Shown in pieces: positions 57,023-64,000 of a DNA stretch of 64,000 nt. Position 1 is the first letter of the stretch; the number at the start of each line of letters is the position of its first letter. Both the position numbers and the translations under genes were made by a program. The notes below the pieces were generated by a model that worked only from the letters and a program-made list of their open reading frames with translations, was not told the origin of the DNA and ran no database searches. Origin of the DNA: Hinthialibacter sp964556895 (lineage in GTDB: Bacteria > Hinthialibacterota > Hinthialibacteria > Hinthialibacterales > Hinthialibacteraceae); NCBI GenBank assembly GCA_964556895.1, contig CAZKYC010000002.1, positions 1-64,000 on the forward strand. The letters are read 5' to 3'.

Positions 57023-60000
57023 ATGCGCCATCTTGTTCAAACCAGTATTGTATTGTTCATTGCTATTTTGGTTTTGTCGGCGTCATCTCACGCTGAGGTT
57101 GTTATCAATGAAATTCACTACGACCCGATCGATCTCGACTACGAAGCGGGGTCATTGCGTGAATTTATCGAACTCTACAACCCTGGCCCTGATCTCGTAG
57201 ATTTAAGCGGGTATCAATTCACTTCGGGAGCGCAGTATACCTTTCCCAATGGAGCGCAGTTGGCCCCCAGCCAGTATCTAATTGTGGTCAAGACGCCAAA
57301 CCATATCACTTGGCGCAGAACAAGAGCGCAAACTTTTGGCCCATTTGAGAACAAACTCGGCAACGGCGGCGAATGGGTAGAACTCGTCCGCCCTGACGGC
57401 AGCGTTGTTGAGCGCTTCAACTATGACGACGACCCGCCTTGGCCGCGCGGCGCTGACGGCTACGGCCCGTCATTAGAGCGCATTTCGCCCGACCTGCCTG
57501 CTGAGGACTACCATTCGTGGCGGGCGTCGCTTCAAGATGAAGGCACCCCAGGCGCTGAGAACTCTGTCATCAACACGCTGCCATATCCAATGATTCAAGA
57601 CTTTACGCGCTCCCCTCAACATCCAACCGCGGACGATTCCGTTTCTGTCCAGATTTCGATTGACTCTCCTCATTTAATTGATCACGCAACCCTGAAATGG
57701 GAAGCAACAGAAGACTCTCAACAATCATCTAACATCTTGGTTTCATCTCATTCAAACTGGCGCCACCATAAAGGAACCACAGCGCCGTCAGAAAACCAGG
57801 AATGGAAGGAGCCTGACTTTAACGACCGCAGATGGCGGCTCTCTTCAGGCGGCTTTGGCTATGGCGACACCGAGCAGGTACAAACAGTATTGAATGACAT
57901 GCGCGGCAATTATTCAACATTGTATGTACGAAACCACTTTACCATTGAAGACCTGAGTAACCTTGGCGTCTTAACCTTGTCGGTTTTTTTTGATGATGGC
58001 TTTATCGCGTATATCAATGGAGAAGAAGTCGCCCGCGCCTTCGCCCCTGACCAATATACACATGAATCGACATCAGACGGGTTGCATGAAGCCAACGAGT
58101 CAGAAGCCTTTTTATTAGGGAATGCGGCTGACGTTTTACAACAAGGCGAAAACACCTTGGCTATCGTTGGGTTTAATACAACACTCGGCAATAGCAGCGA
58201 CTTCGTTTTAGCGCCGACTCTCTTGGTTTCAAACCAACCCAACGAAAACCAGGCTGAAATGACGGTGGTCACTCAAAATTTTTCATCGGCGACGCTTCAA
58301 GCGGCCATCCCCGCCTACCCAAACCAGACGCTGGTTCGGTTTAACCTTGAACTTCAGTTAAACGATGGCCAGACGATACATCTTCCCCACGCCGCCGAGC
58401 CAAGGCCGTTTGAATCATATTTTGTCTATGACAATGATGTCGAAAGCAAGGTTCCGCTCATGTGGTTGTTCCCCAACGAACAAACTAATTTACCCAGCCA
58501 GCCGAAAGCGATTTCGGCGGCGGTTATCTTGCCCTTAGGCAGCTCTCAACCTCAAGTGTTTGATGGAATTCGTTACACCAGTTCACGAAACGGCAATAAA
58601 ATCAAATTTCTGAAAGGCGAAGAATATCGAGGCGACCGGACCATCAACCTAAGCCTCGAATCGCCAAGAGAAGGCACGACCGCTGGCGGCCAATCGCCCC
58701 ATGTCGAACAAATCTCGTATGACCTGTTTCGCGACTTTGGCGTTCTCACGCCGCGATGCGATTGGTATCGTGTGATTGAAGACGGCGCTCACACCCAGCG
58801 AATCGCCGTTCAACAACCCAATGAACGCTTCTTAGACATCAACGGACGCGATCCGTCAGGCAATATCTATAAAATCGCCTACAACGAACCAGGCGGATAC
58901 AGCAAAAAAACCAACATGGATGAAGGCGACGAAGATTATCGTGAATTGTTTCAGAACGTCCGCGTCGGCCATCGCAACGTAAGCGAAAATCTCCGCAAAT
59001 ACCTCGTGAGCGAAGAAGTGATGGGGTATGAACTCGCCACCTTTCTGTTGAGCCATTGGGACGGCTTCAAGAACAACATTTTCCTTTATCACGACCCGGC
59101 CCCCGACGGCAAATGGGAAATCATCCCCTGGGACACAGACAAAACATTTGGCTATACCGACTCCAACCCCATGTTCTGGAAAATGCCGCTCGATTTTTCT
59201 TTGACCCTTCGGGCGCCAGGCTCAGCCGAACTCACCAACCGAAATCTAGACGCGCCGATTGGGCGCCCGTTCCACTCTGACCCTGAGCTGCGTGAGGAAT
59301 TTGAGCGGCGCGTCGCCATAGAACTTGATGGATTATTCTCCCTTGAGCGAATGGGCGGAATCATCGACCAAACTGAAGCCCTGCTTCTCGAAGACCTGGC
59401 CTTGAGCGAGTCGTATACAAACCGCACGCGCAACAGTCGGCGAAATCAAATCACAACCTCATATGACACGATGAGGTTCTTTTTAGAAAACCGCCACAAC
59501 TTCTTGCGCACTCAATTGCCCTCAGGGTTTACGGTTAAGCGCGTGTTGCCTTCTCATGACTATAGCGGCGGCTCAACCATAGACGATATTACCATCACAT
59601 TGACGCCGCTCGGTGGTTCATCGATTTCTGCAATCGTGAATGAGACCCTGCCCGACGGTTTTGTCATAACGATGATAAATACAACGAGTGGAGAAGCGTC
59701 CCTATCCGGCAACCGGATCATCTGGACCATTGACAACGCCGCCTCAGACGTAGAACTGGTGTATTCAGTACAAACGCCGGATGAGTTCCCACCAACATCT
59801 CCGGTCTTATCTGGAGTCGTGATTAGTGAAGACGGCGTTGAAACAACAATCTCGGATGATGTTTTACATTACTTGCCCAAAAACACCGTGACGTTACCAG
59901 ACCCCTGGGTGACAGGCGCGGGACGATGGCTCGCCACCGATGGCGTCTTGACCTGTTGGGCCGAAGACGGCGTAGATTCAAAACACGCCTGGGCCGAACT

Positions 60001-60484
60001 CGATCTCGATACGATGGATTACACCGTCCGCGCAGACGTCCGCATGATGAATTGGCAGAATACTGACCACGCCCGCAGCGGCGTCGCGGTACGCATCGAA
60101 CCGACAGACCGCAACCAGGCGCTTAACTTGTTATTTCATGATGATGAAAACAGCATTGATATGCTGAATGACTTAATCGCCTGGGGCACGCGCTCTGACT
60201 ATACCTGGCAAGTCGGGGAATGGTATTCAATGACGCTGAGCGTTTCTGGCGACCAACTAGTGGGGGCGATCAAAAAAACATCAACGAACGAACCGCCTCT
60301 TGTCATTGAATGGGTCGCCCCACATATCAGCGCCCACAGCCAAGGCTTCCCGGGCCTCACGGGCAGCACCCTAGAAGGGCTTCAAACGCAATTTGATAAT
60401 TTTGAAGTTCTTGTCAATGACAAAGTCGTTTTTTCTGATGGCTTTCATTACAGTACGAACATACCCAATTGGATGATGTATTAA
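57023..60484 (+). CDS. CotH-kinase-family protein with N-terminal lamin-tail domain, exported
   Basis: An 1153-residue exported protein from the ATG at 57023 behind AGGGGATT (signal to about 25). Lamin-tail domain first (VVINEIHYDPIDLDYEAGS, FIELYNPGPDLVDLSGYQF), a linker with galactose-binding-like beta domains, then a CotH domain near 490-820: KFLKGEEYRGDRTINL, YLVSEEVMGYELATFLLSHW, and IIPWDTDKTFG with the Asp-x-Asp pair that CotH kinases need. The C-terminus has a LamG-like sandwich (FDNFEVLVNDKVVFSD). CotH proteins phosphorylate spore or surface proteins; here a surface role with LTD as anchor is likely. The gene ends 1 bp before the Nudix stop, tail to tail. Confidence 0.85.
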   Translation: MRHLVQTSIVLFIAILVLSASSHAEVVINEIHYDPIDLDYEAGSLREFIELYNPGPDLVDLSGYQFTSGAQYTFPNGAQLAPSQYLIVVKTPNHITWRRTRAQTFGPFENKLGNGGEWVELVRPDGSVVERFNYDDDPPWPRGADGYGPSLERISPDLPAEDYHSWRASLQDEGTPGAENSVINTLPYPMIQDFTRSPQHPTADDSVSVQISIDSPHLIDHATLKWEATEDSQQSSNILVSSHSNWRHHKGTTAPSENQEWKEPDFNDRRWRLSSGGFGYGDTEQVQTVLNDMRGNYSTLYVRNHFTIEDLSNLGVLTLSVFFDDGFIAYINGEEVARAFAPDQYTHESTSDGLHEANESEAFLLGNAADVLQQGENTLAIVGFNTTLGNSSDFVLAPTLLVSNQPNENQAEMTVVTQNFSSATLQAAIPAYPNQTLVRFNLELQLNDGQTIHLPHAAEPRPFESYFVYDNDVESKVPLMWLFPNEQTNLPSQPKAISAAVILPLGSSQPQVFDGIRYTSSRNGNKIKFLKGEEYRGDRTINLSLESPREGTTAGGQSPHVEQISYDLFRDFGVLTPRCDWYRVIEDGAHTQRIAVQQPNERFLDINGRDPSGNIYKIAYNEPGGYSKKTNMDEGDEDYRELFQNVRVGHRNVSENLRKYLVSEEVMGYELATFLLSHWDGFKNNIFLYHDPAPDGKWEIIPWDTDKTFGYTDSNPMFWKMPLDFSLTLRAPGSAELTNRNLDAPIGRPFHSDPELREEFERRVAIELDGLFSLERMGGIIDQTEALLLEDLALSESYTNRTRNSRRNQITTSYDTMRFFLENRHNFLRTQLPSGFTVKRVLPSHDYSGGSTIDDITITLTPLGGSSISAIVNETLPDGFVITMINTTSGEASLSGNRIIWTIDNAASDVELVYSVQTPDEFPPTSPVLSGVVISEDGVETTISDDVLHYLPKNTVTLPDPWVTGAGRWLATDGVLTCWAEDGVDSKHAWAELDLDTMDYTVRADVRMMNWQNTDHARSGVAVRIEPTDRNQALNLLFHDDENSIDMLNDLIAWGTRSDYTWQVGEWYSMTLSVSGDQLVGAIKKTSTNEPPLVIEWVAPHISAHSQGFPGLTGSTLEGLQTQFDNFEVLVNDKVVFSDGFHYSTNIPNWMMY

Positions 60485-60485
60485 G

Positions 60486-61037
60486 TTATAACCCGATTTC
60501 GCCGCAGTGTTGGCGCATCCACTCAACGCCGCGGCGAATCGACTCAAAGCCGATCTCGTCCATATTGACTTCATCATGGTGAAGCAGGCGGGCGTCGCGA
60601 ATTTCGTCTTCGAATTTCATTGCGCTCCAATCCCGCGCCCTACACAGAAAGAAAAAATCTACGGTGTGATATAACACGCCGCGATAGACATATTGGTTGG
60701 GTTGTGAACACAAAAACCGTTCAGCGGTAATCTCTAAATTGAGTTCTTCCTTGATTTCCCGTTCCAGGGCCTGCTCAGCGGTTTCATAAAAATCAATAAA
60801 CCCGCCCGGCAGGTCAAGCGTCCCGGCGCCCGGGTCTTTACCGCGCACCGTGAATAACAGGCGCCCATCATCATGGCGTATCCCTGCGACGACGGTCCCA
60901 CATACATTCAGATAAAATTCAAACCCACAAGCGCTGCACACATAGCGCTGTTCGGACTGGGCGCGAAACGCTTCCACGCCGCATTTGGGGCAAAAGCGAA
61001 AGACCGCCTGGTTATGGCGTTTAGGATCAAATGTCAT
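60486..61037 (-). CDS. Nudix hydrolase with N-terminal zinc ribbon
   Basis: A 183-residue cytosolic protein. Zinc ribbon Cys16/Cys19 and Cys34/Cys37 (FCPKCG, VCSACG). Nudix box complete at residues 79-99 (Gly79, Glu85, Arg93, Glu94, Glu97, Glu98). Close in layout to NADH pyrophosphatase (NudC) and to small NDP-sugar/ADP-ribose hydrolases but shorter, with no NudC SQPWPFPxS motif; the substrate is therefore open. The ATG at 61037 gives full length. Confidence 0.88.
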   Translation of the reverse strand: MTFDPKRHNQAVFRFCPKCGVEAFRAQSEQRYVCSACGFEFYLNVCGTVVAGIRHDDGRLLFTVRGKDPGAGTLDLPGGFIDFYETAEQALEREIKEELNLEITAERFLCSQPNQYVYRGVLYHTVDFFFLCRARDWSAMKFEDEIRDARLLHHDEVNMDEIGFESIRRGVEWMRQHCGEIGL

Positions 61038-61249
61038 GATTTAAGGATTATGGTTTGAATCGATGTATATGCCAATACTACCAAGCAAGCGCAAGGAACG
61101 CTGTAGAGCGTTTGTCAAAAAAATGTGCGTAAAGCACACCCGTATCCGCCGCGGCGGACAGCGATAGATACAGTTACGTATACTCAATCCGCACAGGATT
61201 CTGGCAACCACTATAAAACATTCAATACGAACCGAGTGAGACACTATCG

Positions 61250-61328
61250 GGCCTAGGGGTGTTTCTTTGAGCGCCTGTGAAGCGCGGCAATAAGCCCGCG
61301 CTGAAGCGAAAAGAAACACCCCCAAGCC
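61250..61328 (+). repeat. Quasi-palindromic intergenic repeat, copy F
   Basis: A 79-bp copy with ends unlike the others yet still mutually complementary: GGCCTAGGGGTGTTTCTT against AAGAAACACCCCCAAGCC, two mismatches in 18. GAGCGCCTGTG and GCTGAAGCGA are retained. Its inner stem AGCGCGG/CCGCGCT is also specific to this copy. It ends 7 bp before the last codon of the DUF1501 gene that reads leftward. The remaining intergenic DNA (61038-61249) has a perfect 14-bp palindrome (61145-61158) and nothing else I can name. Confidence 0.85.
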
Positions 61329-61335
61329 CGCTTCA

Positions 61336-62823
61336 CTACGCCAGCATCGAGTCAACCACGTTGCCCGCCACGTCAGTCAGCCTAAAGTCGCGCCCCTGAA
61401 ACCGATAGGTCAATTTCTGGTGGTCGAGGCCGAATAAATGCAGCAAGGTCGCGTGGAGGTCATTGATATGGATCGGATCTTTGGTAATGTTCCAGCCGAT
61501 TTCATCGGTCTCGCCGATCACCTGGCCGCCTTTGACGCCGCCGCCCGCCATCCAGATCGAATAGGCGAAGGGATGGTGGTCGCGCCCGGTGTTGGGCTCG
61601 CGTTGTCCGGCGCGGTTTTCGCCCAGCGGGGTGCGGCCAAACTCAGCGCCCCACACCACCAGCGTCTCGTCGAGCAATCCACGTTGTTTCAGGTCTTTGA
61701 GCAAAGCCGCGATGGGCTGGTCGGCCATCTGGCAGTTAAACTCGAGTTCAGGATCAAGGTTGCTGTGATGGTCCCACGAGGCATGGTAAATGTTGACATA
61801 GCGGACGCCGCGCTCAACCAACCGCCGCGAGAGCAGACAGTTCGCCGCGAACGAACTAAACGTACCGCGCCCGCCGCCGCGGCCGATCTTCTTTTCAAAG
61901 CCTGTTTCGCTGCGGTCGACGCCATACGCTTCAAGCGTTTCTTGCGGCTCGCTGTTGAGGTCGATCAGTTCGGGCGCAGCCGATTGCATGCGAAACGCCA
62001 GTTCATACGACGCGATGCGGCTTTCGATTTCTTGGTCGCCGACGTGGTCATAGTGTTCTTTGTTGAGGTCGCGCAGCGCCGCCATGGTGCGCTCTTGCAA
62101 TCTCGTCGAGACGCCGTCAGGGTTGTTCAGGTTTAAGACAGGCTCGCCCTTGTTGCGGAACAACACCCCCTGGTAGGTTGACGGCAGAAACCCGCTGCTC
62201 CAGTTTGAGGCGCCGCCGCTGGTTCCCCGCCCCGCCGTCAAAACCACATAACCAGGCAGATCGTTTGATTCGGAGCCTAGGCCGTAGTTGATCCACGAGC
62301 CGATGCTGGGCCGACCGAAAAACGGCACCCCCGTGTTCATCATCAACTGGCCGGGGTGATGGTTAAACGCCTCGGTATGAAGCGAACGCAACAGGCAAAT
62401 ATCATCGGCGCAAGAGCCAATGTTCGGTAACAGGTCGCTGAGTTCCATGCCGCACTCGCCGTATTTTTTGAAGGTGCGGTTGCTGCCTTTCAAAACGGCG
62501 GATTCTTTCTGAATAAAGGCAAAGCGCACGTTCTCGGTCATCGAATCGGGCAGCGGCTGGCCGTCGAGTTGGTTGAGTTTGGGTTTGGGGTCAAATAAGT
62601 CGATCTGGCTGGGAGCGCCCGCCATGAAGATGAAGATACAGTTTTTGGCTTTCGGCGCGAAATGAGGCGGCTTTGGGGCCAGTGGGTTGGGAAACTCGTC
62701 GGCATGGGCCAACAAGCCTTCATCTCTCATCAGCGCCGCCAGCGCCAGCGCGCCCAGGCCATTGGCGCCCGTCGCCAAAAAATCACGCCGGCTGTTTTGT
62801 ACATACTCTTCAAATGGGTTCAT
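61336..62823 (-). CDS. DUF1501 family protein, Tat-like exported (second copy)
   Basis: A 495-residue protein related to the one at 35983. Tat-like start NSRRDFLATGANGLGALALAAL. Conserved family segments: FIFMAGAPSQIDLFDPKP, LLRSLHTEAFNHHPGQLMMNTG, VVWGAEFGRTPLGE and NIYHASWDHHS. Function unknown. Encoded 13 bp downstream of a DUF1553 gene, the usual pairing. This copy differs enough from the first to exclude a recent duplication. Confidence 0.92.
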   Translation of the reverse strand: MNPFEEYVQNSRRDFLATGANGLGALALAALMRDEGLLAHADEFPNPLAPKPPHFAPKAKNCIFIFMAGAPSQIDLFDPKPKLNQLDGQPLPDSMTENVRFAFIQKESAVLKGSNRTFKKYGECGMELSDLLPNIGSCADDICLLRSLHTEAFNHHPGQLMMNTGVPFFGRPSIGSWINYGLGSESNDLPGYVVLTAGRGTSGGASNWSSGFLPSTYQGVLFRNKGEPVLNLNNPDGVSTRLQERTMAALRDLNKEHYDHVGDQEIESRIASYELAFRMQSAAPELIDLNSEPQETLEAYGVDRSETGFEKKIGRGGGRGTFSSFAANCLLSRRLVERGVRYVNIYHASWDHHSNLDPELEFNCQMADQPIAALLKDLKQRGLLDETLVVWGAEFGRTPLGENRAGQREPNTGRDHHPFAYSIWMAGGGVKGGQVIGETDEIGWNITKDPIHINDLHATLLHLFGLDHQKLTYRFQGRDFRLTDVAGNVVDSMLA

Positions 62824-62836
62824 GGCTCGACCTCGA

Positions 62837-64000
62837 TTATTGCCGCGTCATAAATTCTTCCAGGTTCATCAATACGCGCCCGACAGACACCCACGCCGCC
62901 GCTTCGGCGGGCCGGGCGCCGTTGATGTCTAAATCACCTAACAGTTGGGCGGCCGCTTCTGGGTTTACCAACATCATTTGATACGACTCGTTAAACAAAC
63001 GGGCGATTCGATAGACTTCATCATCCGTCGCGTTCCGCCCTAGCGCGTGATAGAACACCGTCCGAATTTTCTCAAGCGCGTCGCCCTGCATGTCTTCAGC
63101 GATGCGTTGGCCAAACGCCCCGGCGCATTCCCAAAACACCGGGTCATTCAACATAGTCAGCGCCTGCAAGGGCGTATTGGAGCGGTTGCGCCGCAGGCAG
63201 GTCACATTTGAATCAGGGCAGTCAAACGTCATCAACATGGGGTAGGGCACGGTGCGTTGAAAGAAGATGTACAGCCCGCGGCGGTAGATCTCATCGCCCC
63301 GGCTTTGCGTCCAGCGAACGGAATTCGCATACCCCAGCGCCGCAACGTCAGCTGGCAGCGGCGGGCGGACACTCGGCCCGCCAATTTGAGGGTTCAGCAA
63401 GCCGCTGGTTTGAAGCGAGATGTCGCGAATCAACTCAGCGCTTAAGCGGTAGCGGTTTTGGCGCGCCAACAACCAGTTTTTGGGGTCTAAATCGAGTAAG
63501 TCGTTGCGCGTTTTTGATGATTGTTTGTAGGTCGACGATGTGACAATCTCTTTGATCAACGCCTTACGGCTCCAACCCAGCTCGATATAGCGGTTGGCCA
63601 GCCAGTCGAGTAGTTCGGGGTGGCTGGGCAGGTCGCCGCGCGTGCCAAAGTCTTCAGGAGTAGAGACCAGGCCCTCGCCAAAAAGATACTGCCACACGCG
63701 GTTGGCGGCGACGCGTGCGGTCAGCGGGTTGTTCCGGCTGACGATCCAGCGGGCCAGGTCAAGCCGCGACGGGCGCTTGTCTTCGGCATGCAGCGCGGGC
63801 AACACAGCGGGCGTGTGGGCGATAACCTCGTCGCCTTTTCTAAGAAAGTCGCCGCGTACATGAATGTGCGACGTTCGTCCTTCGTCATGCGGCGCCATCG
63901 CCATCGCTTTGGCGTCGGGTTTCTTTGGCTGGTTTTTTTTGTGTTCGTCAATGGCTTGTTTGAAGCGCTTTCGCACGGCGTCCAAACCGCGATAGTGTTT
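62837..64000 (-). CDS. DUF1549/DUF1553 protein, 5'-truncated by the window end
   Basis: The reading frame runs open to 64000 and is cut there; 387 codons plus the stop are visible. The visible part is the C-terminal DUF1553 region: ARWIVSRNNPLTARVAANRV, TPEDFGTRGDLPSHPELLDW, SSTYKQSSKTRNDL and RSNTPLQALTMLNDPVFWECA. DUF1549 and a probable PSCyt1 domain should lie in the missing part. A TTG near 63985 is not the true start. Pairs with the DUF1501 gene that follows after 13 bp. Confidence 0.9.
   Translation of the reverse strand, partial: KHYRGLDAVRKRFKQAIDEHKKNQPKKPDAKAMAMAPHDEGRTSHIHVRGDFLRKGDEVIAHTPAVLPALHAEDKRPSRLDLARWIVSRNNPLTARVAANRVWQYLFGEGLVSTPEDFGTRGDLPSHPELLDWLANRYIELGWSRKALIKEIVTSSTYKQSSKTRNDLLDLDPKNWLLARQNRYRLSAELIRDISLQTSGLLNPQIGGPSVRPPLPADVAALGYANSVRWTQSRGDEIYRRGLYIFFQRTVPYPMLMTFDCPDSNVTCLRRNRSNTPLQALTMLNDPVFWECAGAFGQRIAEDMQGDALEKIRTVFYHALGRNATDDEVYRIARLFNESYQMMLVNPEAAAQLLGDLDINGARPAEAAAWVSVGRVLMNLEEFMTRQ

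Noticed and set aside
61041..61355. Minus-strand reading frame across repeat copy F
   Set aside because: It consists of the repeat and intergenic DNA, overlaps the end of the DUF1501 gene, and has no ribosome site or protein-like composition.

Overview
The window reads as chromosomal DNA of an uncultured, Planctomycetota-like bacterium, or of a neighbouring candidate phylum with the same gene habits. The signs are two DUF1501 / PSCyt1-DUF1549-DUF1553 gene pairs, several Tat-exported Gfo/Idh/MocA and propeller proteins, Cys-type sulfatases, a MoxR/DUF58/VWA/DUF4175/DUF4159 operon, a CotH/lamin-tail protein and a type II pseudopilin. Base composition looks uniform, with GC a little above half by eye (not counted). 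I saw no phage, transposase, CRISPR array, rRNA or tRNA. One run of exactly 100 N (11132-11231) is an assembly gap inside a Gly-Gln-Gln repeat of one gene.

Layout. 145-6797: a Tat-exported polysaccharide-deacetylase-like protein, a predicted tRNA-queuosine mannosyltransferase, a CE15-type esterase, a VOC protein and a GH95 glycosidase. 7164-21893: one long minus-strand operon with touching genes (TPR/metallopeptidase, DUF4159, MoxR, DUF58, BatA-like VWA, DUF4175, second VWA protein, caspase-like protein without its Cys). 21987-24878: an intradiol dioxygenase and typA. 25176-30577: two Gfo/Idh/MocA proteins, a HEAT-like protein, a hydrolase and an NHL propeller protein. 30683-35765: an overlapping aminotransferase / sulfotransferase-like / Zn-dehydrogenase operon, then a nitrilase and two unknown genes. 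35983-40598: a DUF1501/DUF1553 pair. 40841-48784: two sulfatases, a GH2 enzyme and a PQQ-type propeller. 49276-56805: a pseudopilin, myo-inositol oxygenase facing a sugar ABC permease and binding lipoprotein, a tiny Zn protein, a Zn-ribbon rhomboid and a large secreted propeller. 57023-64000: CotH/lamin-tail, Nudix, and a second DUF1501/DUF1553 pair cut by the window end.

Taken together the region suits a bacterium that degrades sulfated, fucose- or uronate-containing polysaccharide (GH95, GH2, CE15, sulfatases, deacetylase) and takes up and oxidises inositol or similar sugars to uronate.

The most interesting signals outside ordinary genes are: (1) six copies of a quasi-palindromic intergenic element of 74-80 bp with an invariant 11-base core, always in the same orientation and always 3' of a stop codon, whose end sequences differ between copies while staying self-complementary; two copies carry the same extra 88-bp module. 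(2) The two-gene aminotransferase/sulfotransferase-like unit, which looks like the unfused form of a plant two-domain protein of unclear function. (3) A promoter plus terminator-like hairpin in the typA leader.
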